Shown here piece after piece: positions 34,314-47,189 of a stretch of 64,000 nt of DNA; the stretch's first letter is position 1, and every line of letters starts with the position of its first letter. The position numbers were made by a program, and so were the translations under genes. Origin of the DNA: Mauremys mutica (taxonomy: Eukaryota > Chordata > Testudines > Geoemydidae); the NCBI RefSeq assembly GCF_020497125.1, contig NC_059075.1:58733321-58797320 (forward strand), written 5' to 3'. The notes beneath the pieces are model-generated. The model ran no database searches. It was not told the origin of the DNA and saw nothing but the letters and a program-made list of their open reading frames with translations.

Positions 34314-36437
34314 GGCCTGGTCTACACCAGGCGTTTAAACCAGTTTTAGGAGCGTAAAACCGATTTAACGCCACACCCGTCCACACTAAGAGGCCCTTTA
34401 TATCGGTATAAAGGGCTCTTTAAACCGGTTTCTGTACTCCTCCCTAACGAGAGGAGTAGTGCTAATATCGATATTACCATATCGGATTAGGGTTAGTGTG
34501 GCCGCAGATCGACGGTATTGGCCTCCGGGTGGTATCCCACAGTGCACGACTGACCGCTCTGGACACCAATCTGAACTCGGATGCAGTGGCCAGGTAGACA
34601 GGAAAAGCCCCGCGAACTTTTGAATATTTCCTGTTTGCCCAGCGTGGAGCTCCGATCAGCACGTGTGGTGATGCAGTTAAAAATAAAAATAAAGAAAGAG
34701 CTCCCACATGGACGATGTGGACGTGATCGCTGTAAGGGCAGGCAAATCTGTTCTATCAGCGCTCCGTTACAGAAGACGAAATTCAAAATCATTTTTTAAA
34801 AATCTCCAGACAGATGCCATAGCAGGGACTCAGCGCACTGCTGCGTGACAAGCGTAACGGAAAGCCAAAGAATCAAATGGACGCTCATGGACTGGAGGAC
34901 TCAAGCTATCCCACAGTTCCTGCAGTCTCTGAAAAGCATTTGCATTCTTGGCTGAGCTCCAAATGCTTCTAGGGTCAAAAACAGTGTCCGCGGTGGGTCA
35001 GGGCATAGCTAGGCAATTTACGCCCCCCACCCCACCCCCAGAAGTGAAAGGGAAAACAATCCTCTTTTACATGTCACCCTATCTTTACTGAATGCTGCAG
35101 ATAGATGCGATGGTGCAGCACTCAACACCAACATCGTTGCTCCCCCCACGCCATGGATGGCTGATGGTACAATATGACTGGTATCCGTCCTCATCATCAG
35201 CCTATTGGCACATGGGGCAGTGCAAAAGGACTGGTAACCATGCTGACTAGCATCGGTAAGGTCAATCAAGGGCGCCTGGTCCTAATTTTTCATGGTAGAT
35301 GGTACAGTATGGCTGATAACCATCGTCATCATAGCAACAGGGGGCTGAGCTCCATCAGCCCCCACCCTTCATGTGTAAAGAAAAGATTCAATTGCCCCTG
35401 GACTAGCAGAGGGATGCTGGGCTCCTCTCCTCCACACTCCTTACTGTCCTGTCTGGACTATCATAGCAGCTGGAGGCTGCCTTCCACTCATATCTCACTA
35501 ACAAGTCACTGTGTCTTATTCCTGCATTCTTTATTACTTCATCACACAAGTGGGGGGACAATGCTACGGTAGCCCAGGAAGGCTGGGGGAAGAACGGAAT
35601 CAACAGGTGGGGTTGTTGCAGGAGCACCCCCTGTGAATAGCATACAGCTCATAATTTCTGCAGGATCTGACACAGAGCAGCTGTGCTCTCTGGTTCTATG
35701 ATACAGTGGTTCTCTAGTACACTTGCCCATATTCTAGGCAGGACTGATTCTATTTTTAGATACCAAAAAGGAGGGATTGACTCAGGGAGTCATTCCCAAT
35801 TTTGGCTTTTGCGCCCCTGGCTGATCTCAGCCAGGGGCACTTATGACAGCAGCAAATGGTGCAGTGCAAAAGGACTGGTAGCCACGATCATCTTATTACC
35901 AATTTATGGTATGGTAGATGGTACAATATGGCTGGTAACCATCTCTGCTATCATGCAAAAGCAAAAGCATGCTGCTGTGTAGCGCTGCTGAATCGCCTCT
36001 GTGAGCGGCATCTAGTACACATACGGTGACAGTCACAAAAGGCTAAACAGGCTCCATGATTGCCATGCTATGGCATCTGCCAGGGCAATCCAGGGAAAAA
36101 AAGGCACGAAATGCTTGTCTGCCATTGCTTTCCCAGCGGAAGGAGTGACTGACGACATTTACCCAGAACCACCCGCGACAATGATTTTTGCCGCATCAGG
36201 CACTGGGATCTCAACCCGGAAATTCCAAGGGGCGGGGGAGGCTGTAGGAACTATGGGATAGCTACGGAATAGCTACCCACAGTGCAATGCTCCAGAAATC
36301 GACGCTAGCCTCAGACCGTGGACGCACACCACCGATTTAATGTGTTTAGTGTGGCCGCGCACACTCGATTTTATACAATCTGTTTTGTTAAACCGGTTTA
36401 TGTAAATTCGGAATAATCCCGTAGTGTAGACGTACCC
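34314..36437 (-). mobile_element. PIF/Harbinger-like non-autonomous element, 2.12 kb, copy 2
   Basis: Inverted relative to copy 1: it begins GGCCTGGTCTACACCAGGC and ends CCGTAGTGTAGACGTACCC. Both terminal regions carry the same palindromic block TTTATATCGGTATAAAGGGC. Internal motifs GGTACAATATGACTGGTATC, GGTACAGTATGGCTGATAAC and GGTACAATATGGCTGGTAAC are the complement of the motif repeated in copy 1. The flanks ATG and CTA do not match, so the target duplication has decayed. Confidence 0.78.
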
Positions 36438-36439
36438 CT

Positions 36440-39400
36440 AGAGACCCCATTCTCAGTATCCAGGAAGCCAACACCATTTGCACACAGTGATGCAAATTGA
36501 AACAGGGCACAGCCATACCACATGCACACTATTAGTGCAGCTTGCATATTTTATGTTAAATAATGCATGTGAAATCAATCCAGTTTAAAACCTGGACGAA
36601 CCCTTAGATGATAGATTCTACTATAATTTCTCGCTGAACTCAAGTTATTCTCCCAATCTCCCCCATGCTGAGATTTTGAAAATTGCTTGGAAGGAAAACC
36701 CTCTAATTCTAAACTGTCCTTCAGATCTGAATAGTAAAATAGCAGCATTAATAAAATGTAGTAGTCAAAAACATTTACCACCCCTCTGCCTAACTCCTCA
36801 CTCTGCTTTATGGATGTTCCAAGACTTTTTAGATTGTATATGCCACGATTATTGCAGATGGACTTGGAATCTTTATGTGTTTATCTGTCTGACAATTGGT
36901 TTCACCTACACAATTCCACTATATTTCTGAAGACACCTGTTATGGAATTCAGGTGCCAGTGCATAGGAGTTAGGATATAAGATAACCAATGTAGTGACAG
37001 ATACAATTGATGGCTTGAGAACTGGTCCACTTATCTGTGACGATGTAACTGAACACCTTTCAGCTGTCTTCTTCTACAAACCGATTTGTAGTCCTTGAGG
37101 AGATGAGCATTTGGGGGGGGGTTTTCCCAATTTTTTCAAAAGTGCCCAACAAAACAGAGGAATGAGGGGCATGGGGAAAATCACAATCTACAGAAGAAGT
37201 TTAGCTCCAGCAACTATTCTCTCTCTTCACTTACCATTATCTGAGCACAGTATTCAGCATCAAACAATAGAATGGGTCAGTCAGCATCTTTATTTAAAAG
37301 ACCACAAATCAGAACTTCACTCAGCTAAAACAAATATGGATGCAGATTTTGAACGGCTCAGAGTCCTGAGTTCTTTGTACATACAGTTTTGGTTTCATAG
37401 TGCCAACTATGGAGCTTTGATCCTGATCTTCATTTGGATTCCAAAGCCCCTCCCAAAATTAGATATCAGCCTGTATCTACACACTATCACAAATTAAAGA
37501 AAAATGCCTATAAAAATATAAGATCAGGAAGCTGAAGCATTAGACCAACTCTCTTCTGATAGGATCCATGTAGAAGCAAATCTGATTTTATTCAGCCCAG
37601 CAGCCTGTCTATTTGGAGGCATTTCTTCTATTACTAAGGTGGTCTGTTAGTTTGATCAATCACTTTGAATGGCAGGCATCAGTGACAATATCCAGAAGTA
37701 AGACAAATATCAGGGTGAGCCATGAGAAAAAAAAATCTCGGTGGGTAGCACATCTGCTTTCATGGGCTAGATCTGCAGCTGCAACAGGGATAGGCAGTAT
37801 AGCTTCATAGAGGAGGACTGCAAAGGTGGCTTAAAGTGCCCAACCCTAGTCCCAAAGGGATTTTATGGCAGAGTGGGATTGCTGGTGCACAGCCATGCCC
37901 CCTTTCTCTATGGCCTCAATACCAACTCCAGAGAAGGGGCTGGCATAGTGTCTATGGCATCTTTGTCTAACCTGAGGATCTTTCTACGTGGGATGACTCT
38001 CCTGTGGCCAGCTAAATGGGTTTTAAAATAGCTCCACCAGTGCAAAGATAAGATGTCCTGACACATGGGAGGATTTGGACCACAATACTCTGCTCTACAA
38101 CACTTCACCCTTCACTCAAGTTTGATGGATGTCAGCTATTGCATAGAATTGTGTGAAACTCAGCATTTTTGTTTTCCAGGAGAAACATTCTTTTCATTCC
38201 CCTCCCTGTAGCATTGCACCTGCTGCATATCACTTTGAGCCCAGGCTTCCCATGAATTCCAAATCCAAGATGTAAATCAGGCAAAACTGCATTTGTTTTG
38301 AGGGTTTTTTTGCAAGTTTTAATACTATTCCAATACTATTCCTCATTCATGGCAAGGGTCTTGAGCTTTCCCAAAACTTTCAGCAAACCCGAGAGAAGCT
38401 TTGAGCTTGTAATAAAACCTGAAGCCAACTGAGTTTCACTTGATTTCAGATGCCTCTAGTAAATATTCTTCACATCTCTGATGCAGCAAAGAGCTTCTCA
38501 AGCACAAGAAATTTTTCTTTATGCAGAATGTGGTCTCTATAATCTTATGAGACGAGTACCTCTGAGCCAACTGAATGTGTTAACAGACAGCAAACTAGCC
38601 ATATAATCCCCCTTTTCTATATTCTCCTTATTTGGAAGTGCAGGAATTTTTCTCAAACTGTTGGCCATCAATTTAAATTTGTAAGTGAAAAACAAATTGG
38701 ATGACGTAGGTCCAGGGCTGACCTGATGTTACTTTGGTTGGATTTTGCTTTCACAATCTGCTTGTGCTTAGTATTATTGTAGCTATTTCCAAATTTAGGC
38801 TTATGGAACTAATGTATTCCCAATAATATTCACTGAAGCCCTGCCAAGGACTCTGCACACTAGACTGCACAATGTTAAAAACTATAGTTATCTTATTTAT
38901 TGCTCATTTCAGAAACCACAACATTTCATCATGGGCAAGAAAAAGCATTCAACAAATAAAGTTTACTGACAATTTACATTTTCTGTTAGCCAGAAAGTTT
39001 GTTGATGCCTTTCTAGACACATGGATAGTCACAATACGACACTATCACAAAGCTGCTAGCTATGACAATGTACATGCTTTCAAATTCCATAACACATCTA
39101 TGTATCCTTGCACACATCCACATGTGTGGTAATGGTAGTGCTATGCATGTGGTGAATTGCAAAGCCATGTAATGTACTATATTTATATGGCTTTGACCAC
39201 TTCATCCTCTTTCTGGAAAGAAATCTATTTCCCCTGGAACTACTAACATTCCAAACCTCTGAGCAGTTTCAAACCACCACTGTTTTTTTTTAAATATCCC
39301 AGCCTGCCAAAAATGCAATATTTTGGAGGGAAATTTCATATTTGGGGGAAGGAAGAAAACATTGTCCAGATGCCCATGATGGGTATCATTTTTGCACCAG

Positions 39401-39731
39401 TGACAGGTTTAAGGTCCACTGTTTTGTAACTTTAGAAACAGGAGATCCAGATCATTGAAACGGGACTAAAAAAAACATCCTTGTAGCTTCGGAAGGACCA
39501 AAGACAATCTCTTTAAATTCCGTATGACATTTTTATGTGTAAAAAATCCATTTTAAAGGTCAGATGTTTTAGGTTTATTGATCAAGATTTTTTTTAAAAC
39601 CATGTTCCTCAATTCAGATGCCTATATCTATATTTAGGCACTGTAACCATTTCTGCTCACAGTTGTAGTACCTTCTTGCATCAGGAGTCAGTATTACACA
39701 GATTAGCATCTCTAATACCTCTCTGGCTGCT
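36440..39731. other. Long unannotated stretch
   Basis: 3.3 kb in which I recognise no gene, repeat family or RNA. It is the largest such gap and could hold host regulatory or ancient repeat DNA that cannot be recognised by eye. The frame at 37111-37497 (128 codons) is isolated and shows no domain or splice context. Confidence 0.45.
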
Positions 39732-39739
39732 TCCTCTGC

Positions 39740-40405
39740 CAGGGCCGCCCAGAGGATTCCGGGGGCCCGGGGTCTTCGGCGGCGGGGGGCCCTTCCGTTC
39801 CGGGACCCGCCGCCAAAGTGCCCCGAAGACCCGTGGCGGGAACCCCCACCGCCGAATTACCGCCGAAGCGGGACCCGCCGCCGAAGTGCAGCCCGGTCTT
39901 CGGCGGTAATTCGGCGGCGGGGGGGGTCCCCGCCACGGGTCTTCGGGGCACTTCGGCGGCGGGTCCCGGAACGGAAGGGCCCCCCGCCGCCGAAGACCGG
40001 GCTGCGCTTCGGCGGCGGGTCCCGCTTCCCACCCCCCCCAGCCCCAGCCTCTTACCCCCAGCTGCCTCCTCACCCGGAGTCTCAGCGCCTTGGCGGAACA
40101 GCCGCAACGTGTGGCCGGCGGGGCCTGAGCTCCATCCCGCTCCGAGCCGCGTGGTAAGGGCGGGGCTGTGAGCTCCACGCCAAGCGGAGGGAGCTGAGCT
40201 CAGCCCGGAGCTCGCAGCCCCGCCCCCTCACCACGCGGCTCTGAGCGGGGCCGGGCTCAGGGGCCCCGGCGGAGACACGGCGCTTGATGCGCTGAGGCTC
40301 CCGGAGAGGGGCGGAGGCGGGAGCCTCCGCTGTTCTCTTGGGGGCCCCTGCGGAGCCCAGGGCCTGGGGCAAATTGCCCCCTTTGCCCCCCCCCGGGCAG
40401 CCCTG
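39740..40405. mobile_element. CpG-rich hAT element, 666 bp, with perfect 8-bp duplication
   Basis: TCCTCTGC at 39732-39739 and 40406-40413 flanks ends CAGGGCCGCCC and GGGCAGCCCTG. Inside are two large inverted repeats: arms at about 39772-39867 and 39898-39994 (CTTCGGCGGCGGGGGGCCC facing its complement), and 40138-40175 against 40205-40247 (GAGCCGCGTGG facing CCACGCGGCTC). It is strongly CpG-rich and mimics a promoter island. The frames on both strands are products of the palindrome. Confidence 0.88.
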
Positions 40406-40413
40406 TCCTCTGC

Positions 40414-42046
40414 ACTGCACCAGCTTGTCCTTTGTGTTCTGTAACTTAGAGGACTTTTTTAACCTCTGGAAAGGGGCTGAACTGCAAATGTCTTGGCCAG
40501 AGGTCTAAAAGTCCAAAGCTAAACATCCAAATAACAATTCTTCCACCCTTCTCGAGCTCTACTGAAGCTCTTTCTTAAGGGCCTCCCCAAGTCTTTCAGA
40601 ATTCTTCTCTCTTGCTTCTTATCTAGCAGGTTTTCCCCCTGCCAGGGACTCTGGCAGCTTCCCCTAGGGATCTCCCTACTCTTTGTAGCCCCTACCTCAG
40701 GCTTATCCTACTTCCGGTGAGTCCTCCTACCTGACTTCCCACCTGTCCAAGTCCTAGCTCAGGGCTTTAAATCTGGAGCAACCCACAATTAGAAACTCTC
40801 TTTTAGAATGACATAGCATTGGAAAATATTTCATTTACGCTTTGGTCTCAGTATAGTTGAAAGCTATTAGGAAAGGAAATATCATGACAGCTCCTGTTCA
40901 CATAGTATTACTTAAACCAATACATTTAACATTGCAAACTATGATGTAAGGGAGGAGTCTGCAGAAAAGATGAATATGTGAAAAAGAATTTTGGCAAGGT
41001 CCTGCTGCTGGAAAACCCTTCTGACAAAGCTTGAGGAGAGAAACAAAGACTTCAGTAGCAGGACAAATGAGAGAGGATGTTTTGCCACACAAGACATTGT
41101 GCAAGCCTAGTGAGGAAAATAGGTGAGAATAGGAAATGCCTTTTAGGATAATTACTACTTTAATAATGAGAGGAAAAAAATAGACTCCATTAGAGCCTCT
41201 TGTTCCAGGTAGACATGGGAATCCATTGCCTGACTGTCAAGATAAGCAAAGACAAGGAAAGAAAAGCAAAACAAGGATACACTAGGTTGGAGTAGTGGAC
41301 ACCACTGTAGCTTGGCATGCAAAGAATTTGGAAACAATAGGCCACTGTGAAAAGTAGTCCTGCATAGAACAGGAAGATCTTAATTAAGCCTCATCCTAGT
41401 AAGATAAACACTGGAGCACCAGCATGGTGATCTTCAGCTTGGTGAGGCCTGATGATACCTGCAAAAGAGCTTCCTAGAGATAACAATGCAAAGAGGGTCA
41501 GCTGGAGATCATGGGACAAAGCAGCTTATGGCAGAATGGACATTCACTCCTCCCTTAAGCAAAGGATGAAGAAGCTGAAGTAATAGGAGGGAAGAATCTT
41601 CCAGAAAAGGGTGCATCAAGTTCAAGCAGAAGTGGTGAACTGGGATCAGATCTCTGAGGAACAAGAGTTGACAGGAGAATGACATCAAAAACATTGCCTT
41701 CAAAAGCGGGCAACTCAGCCCAGCATAGTACAATAGTAGGGCAGCAGGAAGATTGCATTTTTTGAAAGGAAAGGAAAAGAAATATTTAAAAACAGCATGA
41801 GATAAGTTGCAGAGAAGGTGGTGGGGTGAGAAGGGAAAGAGGAAAAGAAAAGCAAGACGAGACATTTAATACACTGAAATGAAAAAATGCAAAACTTTTG
41901 TTTGCATTTCTTCCAAATGTCCCTATGACATTCAAAATCATCCAAGGAAAATATACAATAGAGACAAATTCAGCTATGAAGAAAATTCCAAAATCAGAAA
42001 GAAACACTCAGCACTGATTACATCCCCACTAGGAATGGTTGACTTC
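40414..42046. other. Unannotated stretch
   Basis: 40480-40780 is pyrimidine-rich and of unknown origin; 40800-42046 shows nothing recognised. Confidence 0.45.
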
Positions 42047-42049
42047 TTA

Positions 42050-42345
42050 GGGCTAGTTTACACTTACCTGCCGGGTCGACGCGGTGAGTTCGACTTCTCG
42101 GAGTTCGAACTATCGCGTCTGATCTAGACGCGATAGTTCGAACTCCGGAAGCGCCGCGGTCGACTCCGGTACTCCACCACTGCAAAAGGCGGTGGCGGAG
42201 TCGACCTTGGAGCCGCGGACTTCGATCCCGCGGCATCTGGACGGGTGAGTAGTTCGAACTAGGGTACTTCGAGTTCAGCTACGCTATTCACGTAGCTGAA
42301 CTTGCGTACCCTAGTTCGACCCCCGCCCTTAGTGTAGACCTGCCC
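42050..42345. mobile_element. PIF/Harbinger MITE, 296 bp, TTA target duplication
   Basis: TTA at 42047-42049 and 42346-42348 flanks GGGCTAGTTTACAC and GTGTAGACCTGCCC. Two strong internal hairpins: 42100-42146 (GGAGTTCGAACTATCGCGTC against its complement) and about 42252-42320 (GTTCGAACTAGGGTAC outer arms, TTCAGCTACG/CGTAGCTGAA inner arms). CpG-rich, well preserved, probably young. Confidence 0.9.
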
Positions 42346-42378
42346 TTAATAACTGCTGCAAGGCAGGCATGAAGGGTG

Positions 42379-43290
42379 GAATCCACACAGAGACTTAGGT
42401 ATTCCAACTCAGAGCTCCATGGCACCTAACTAAGCACCTAGCGGGAAAAAAATCACAGGAATGTGCTTCACAAAAGCCAGCATGTCAAGCAAGGAGGGCT
42501 GCCTAAGTTAGCCAATGAGAGACACCAATGTGCTAAGGTCCAGATGTAGGTACCCGAGTCTAGGATGCAGGGAGGTGACTAGCTCTGCTAGCACTCCACA
42601 AACAGGAACCCCTCTCCTGGTGTAGGGGCCTATGTAGTTTCTTGTGGGAACGAGTTAGGTGTCTGCTTCATTACACACAAAATGGCAGGAGCAGCCATAG
42701 CTTTGTACCTTTTAGCCCAGTGGTTTGAGCACTCACCTAGGAGGCTGGAGACTGGTTCAATTCCTCCCCACAGCAGATGGGGAAGAAAGAATGAGAACTG
42801 GGGTCTCTATTCTCTCAGGAGAGTGCTCTAACCACTGAGCTACAGGATATTCTGATGTAGGACGCTCCCAATCTCTCCTATTGAAGCTGTTCTATTGAAC
42901 GTAGGTTTCCCACCCACCCCCCAGGTGAGTGCTCTAACCACTGAGTTAAAAATTATAAGGTGGGCACCACCACCTCCTCTAGCCAGCTTTTGAATGGGGC
43001 CCAATCCAATAGATGTGCTCATATAGCACCTATCAGATCAGGCTCCTTGGGCAAGTTAGGCAGCCAAACACCTATCTTCCCTAGTTTGTGAATTGCTCTG
43101 GGGCTTAGGCAGGAGATAGGCATTCAGACACCTAGAGTGAAGCAGCAATGTGTCTGCCCAGAGGCAGAAAACCTAGGCACTGAGGGAATTTAGGTGCCTA
43201 CAGGGTTCAGTGGGAGTTTTGTGAATCACAACGGGAGACTTAAGCATTTAAAGCCACATTTAGGTGTCTAAGCAGCACTGTGGATTCTAC
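42379..43290. mobile_element. TIR element with three tRNA-like modules
   Basis: The ends GAATCCACA and TGTGGATTC are inverted. The interior has repeated TTAGGTG/CACCTAA boxes as in the 8.15-11.39 kb element, and three tRNA-like modules: plus 42713-42770 (TAGCCCAGTGG and GGTTCAATTCC), minus 42812-42846 and minus 42922-42949 (both reading CTCAGTGGTTAGAGCACT on the minus strand). No transposase frame. The class is uncertain; ends and interior fit a non-autonomous DNA element that captured Pol III-type sequence. Confidence 0.6.
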
Positions 43291-43559
43291 CTTCAGATCC
43301 TCTTTCAAAGTCCAGTGAAGTAAATGGAAACTCCCACAACTTCAGTAGGCTTTGGAAGAGGTCCAAAGAGCCAAACAGGGGACCATGACAGGTGATCCAT
43401 TGACTATGCTAGGTCCACAGTTACTGCCTCCCAATGCAGAGGGGAGGACAGAGGCAGCTACTGAGCAGGAGATGTTTCTGTGGGCCAAAGATACAAGGCC
43501 TTTACTGATAACTGAGGACCCACAACTCCATCTGAAATCAATGGCTGCAGCAGGTGCTC

Positions 43560-44000
43560 AGACCCTCTGAAAATCAGGACCTAAGGCCCAGATCCTCAAA
43601 GGTATGGGAGTTAGGTGACTAACTATCTTTGAAGAGCTAGGCCAGTGGTGGGCAACCTGTGGCCCACACACAGCTCGTCAGGGTAATCAGCTGGTGGGCC
43701 GCAAGACAGTGTTTACATTGACTGTCCAGAGGCACGGCCACTCGCAGCTCCCAGTGGTCGTGGTTCGCCATTCCCGGCCAATGGGAGCTGCAGGAAGTGG
43801 CGTGGGCTGCAGGGACATGCTGGCTGCCACTTCTCGCAGCTCCCAATTGGCCGGGAATGACAAACTGTGGCCACTGGGAGCTGCAAGCGGCCATGCCTGT
43901 GGACGGTCAATGTAAACACTGTCCCGTGGCCCGCTAGTGGATTACCATGATGGGCTGCGTGCAGCCCGCAGGCTGCCCACCACTGAGCTAGGCCCAAGTC
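43560..44000. repeat. Short GCCCAGATCCTCAAAG MITE split by a hAT MITE
   Basis: GGCCCAGATCCTCAAAGG before the hAT MITE and AGCTAGGCCCAAG after it look like the two ends of one small palindromic element. Confidence 0.5.
43643..43985. mobile_element. hAT MITE, 343 bp, with perfect 8-bp duplication
   Basis: AGCTAGGC at 43635-43642 and 43986-43993. Ends CAGTGGTGGGCAACCTG and CAGGCTGCCCACCACTG form a 17-bp inverted repeat with one mismatch. The interior is a further imperfect palindrome, AGTGTTTACATTGACTGTCC facing GGACGGTCAATGTAAACACT. Frames on both strands come from this symmetry. Confidence 0.92.
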
Positions 44001-44588
44001 TTTTTCTGAAGCCAGTGACTGGGCACTAAAGAGGTAAAATTGCAATAATATTTTGCAGTGAACTAGACACTGTAAGTATTAAAAACAGTAAAACAGATAA
44101 TCTAATAAGACTAAAGTTATTCCTTTTTGTGGTATTATCATATGAAAACAAACATGCATTTATGAGCAATGAACCCTCAAGAAATTGAAATAAAAACAGT
44201 GAAATAATGGGCCAAACCCTGAAGAACTTAGCCTGTCCTGAGGCAAAACTTCTAACAGACTTAATTATAAATTATTTAAATTCCATTGGAGAGGTCAAGC
44301 AAATACCTAAATCCTGGAGCTAGAGCAAAACAGTATTTTGGATAATTTTAGTCTGAGAGAAAGAGTCCAATAATAACAGAGAAGGGCCATTATTTTGTTA
44401 AGAGCTGCTTTTTATTATTGTTTCAGATTTCTTCACTCAGAATTGTAGAGTATGTCCCTTTTTTACCTGTTAAAGTCTTCAACTTCTCCATTGAAGGCCA
44501 TGGGAGCTGTGATGCACAGCTTAGGGCATAACTTACCCTTAGAGCTGTTCCCTCAAAATAGAAAAATCAGAGCAAGCTATCTATCTAA
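44000..44588. other. Unannotated stretch
   Basis: No recognisable feature. Confidence 0.45.
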
Positions 44589-44589
44589 A

Positions 44590-44725
44590 GTACTTGCCTG
44601 GCCTCCATTGATATAACATCTAAGCACCTTGCAATCTTCAATACACTTAACCCTCACAGAACTCCTGTGAGGCAGAGAAGTGCTATTATCTCCATTTTAC
44701 GAATGAGAAACAGGCAGACATAGAC
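44590..44725 (-). repeat. MIR fragment
   Basis: TAACCCTCACAGAACTCCTG, TGAGGCAGAGAAGTGCTATT, CTCCATTTTACGAATGAGAA: the complement of the MIR core and tail. Confidence 0.75.
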
Positions 44726-44849
44726 TAAGGGCCAGATTTTTAAAGGTATTTTGGCGCCTAAATGCAGAGCTTTTCTAACCCATGTGTAATGGTTCAAAGA
44801 ACAGATCTGGAATGTGGAGCACTTGAGAGCTCTTCATAGAACTATCTTG

Positions 44850-45545
44850 GTGCCTTCACTGCAGAGGTAAGTCAGGTAATCAGTCCCTGGGTATAAACAA
44901 CCACCTTGCAAAGCCATACCTGGGTTACTGTGTCCTCATTGGTGCTGCACTCACCTGAGTGTATTGCTAGGACCTCTGGGGACATATTCCATGGTTCTCT
45001 GTGCTGCAGAAAGCTGAGCTACTCTATGATTCTTTTTCAGTGAATTATGGGAGAACTTGTTTGTTCTTCTGGGCATATGGGGGGATTGTGGAGGACTATG
45101 AGAAATCAAGTGATTTATCCTGCATCCTCACTGTGGGTGGGTGATCAGCTCAAGTGAAAGGGGTACCTGAGCTCCAGCCTATACCCCAAGCTGGGTCAGC
45201 TAGCTCAGGTTCAAAGTACCACTAAACTTGGGTAAGAGGGTTTGTATGTGGATGGGAGGGAGTATAGGAGTAGTACCTGAGTCAGAGCCCACGTTAACTC
45301 TGCAGTGAAGATAGAGTAGGGCTATCTGTACCCAAATTAACTCTTCTCAAGTGAGAGTGGTTACACTTCAAAATAACCCTCAAGTGCCACAGAATGACGA
45401 TATTAACACTAACTCAAGCAATAACTAATACCCCCAGATATTTGCCAACTGAAGTTAAAAGTACCACCCAACTCAACTTAAGAGTTTGTGTGTGTGGAGG
45501 AGACTTGAGTGAAGTTAGCACTAGAGGGAAGACAAGCCATGAAGA
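44850..45545. mobile_element. Probable MITE with CACTGCAGAG ends
   Basis: CTTCACTGCAGAGGTAA near 44852 faces TTAACTCTGCAGTGAAG near 45295, an inverted pair. The blocks AAAGTACCACTAAACTTGGG and AAAGTACCACCCAACTCAAC repeat at about 45215 and 45459, so related sequence continues to about 45545. Superfamily not determined. Confidence 0.5.
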
Positions 45546-45549
45546 AGGA

Positions 45550-47160
45550 AGCACATGTTATTGTTGAGCTAGAAGCTGGTAGTAGTAACACCAGCACAAA
45601 TCGAACAATTGTTGCTGTTTGTTTTCAGAAGGGACTTTTGTCTCTTGAATGAATATTTTGTATTGTTATATGGGTTCTGTTTCTTTATTTTGAAAGTATG
45701 GCCACCTTATCTATACTATTATAAAGTCATATTTCTCCTCTTTCCCGTGTGTCTAATGGTAGATGTGTGAGAGGAAAATTCCATAGAATTTAATAAAAAA
45801 TTAGACCTTTCTATAGGTATTTTGAGCCATCCTATAGCACTTAATAGAGAATTATGTCCTTTCTGTAGAATTGTATATACAGTGCAGAAAATATTGATTG
45901 AAGACATTCACGTTAAGTTTATAGGAGTTATTGTACAAATTAGAGTCCAAAGTCTTTAGAAGCACTGCAGGAAAATCTTGTTACTGCAGTTGATTATATC
46001 TGAATTATTTCCCACTAGCCATAACATTTTTTTACCCAATAATACAACTTCTTAAGGGTTCAGGATGGCAAAGGTAATAAATGTAAAAGAAATCTAGGAA
46101 ATTAAGAGCAAAACAGGAGACTGTCTTGAACCTACAAATTCCAGGAAATCCAAAGCTAAGGCTGTTAGTCTACTAACATACACAAGCACTCATCAACAGC
46201 ATGAATTAAGTATAGTCATCCACATTCCGTCATCCTTATCTCTGACTTTTGTGGATTTTGTTAGTTTCATTTGGACTTTTTAGTGCTTTTTAGACTTGAG
46301 AGTTTATTTTTGTTTAAAGAAAAGAAAAACTACTCTCTTTTTGTCTAGACAATATTGTCTTTAACCAAAGCTTCTGCTGAAATAATAGTAGCTGATGGAG
46401 AAGAAATGCTGAAATTGGCTTTGTGTAGTGCTTCTGATATTTGTCTTTAGGCTGGAAGTAAGCTAAAGGAAACCAAAATATAACAGATGTATCAATTACT
46501 TCCCAAGGTGTTTAATCAGAGCCCAGTGTTGCCTTTTGCCCAGAACTGAGGCAAACTGGTTCCGCTAGTCAGGAAGAGTTGCCAAGTGAAGTTGAAAAAG
46601 ACCCCATATGATTTTTCTAAATCAAAGCAGCATGTCTAGTTTTTGTGGCTCTCAGAGTATGTCACTTGATAGGCTGCTGTAGACCTTGCTGTTCAAAAAT
46701 GTACTGTGGGAAGATTGCACTAATTTAATCTTCTATTTGATATGGTTTGGGGCTAGAGTGGCTCTTGGTTATGAGAAGGAAATGCTTCCTTAATACCACC
46801 TACAGAGTTACAGTTTCCACAAACTGAAACTGTTTCCCTTTCATGGCGCCCTTTTTTTTTTTTTGGTAGCATGAATGTTCCTACTGTAGAACCAACTTTT
46901 CCATGTCAATTTAAATATTGCTGCATAGGTGGCAACCATGAAAATCTAAAGATAGTTCCTTTTGGGTAGTGGCTTTGAAATAAAAAGATCAGTTGCCATT
47001 TCTTTAAAAGACATCAAAACATTAATGCACAATTTTAAAGGAAAATTAGCTCATTTTCTTCTCCATAGTTATCAGCTGCAGATAATGAAGGCCCAGGTTC
47101 TCTGGTGTGGCCAACCTATGTTCTGTGTAAGACTGGGGAGTGATGGTGGGGCAAAGTGGC
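45550..47160. other. Unannotated stretch
   Basis: No recognisable gene or repeat. Confidence 0.45.
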
Positions 47161-47189
47161 TTTAATTCATCTTTGAGCTCTGTCAATCT

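Noticed and set aside
37111..37497. 128-codon frame
   Set aside because: No recognisable domain, neighbouring exon or codon signal; a frame this long can occur by chance in 64 kb.
39676..40420. Overlapping long frames on both strands and a CpG island, possibly a promoter and first exon
   Set aside because: Perfect 8-bp duplications and CAGGGC/GCCCTG ends show a hAT element; the frames come from its palindromes.
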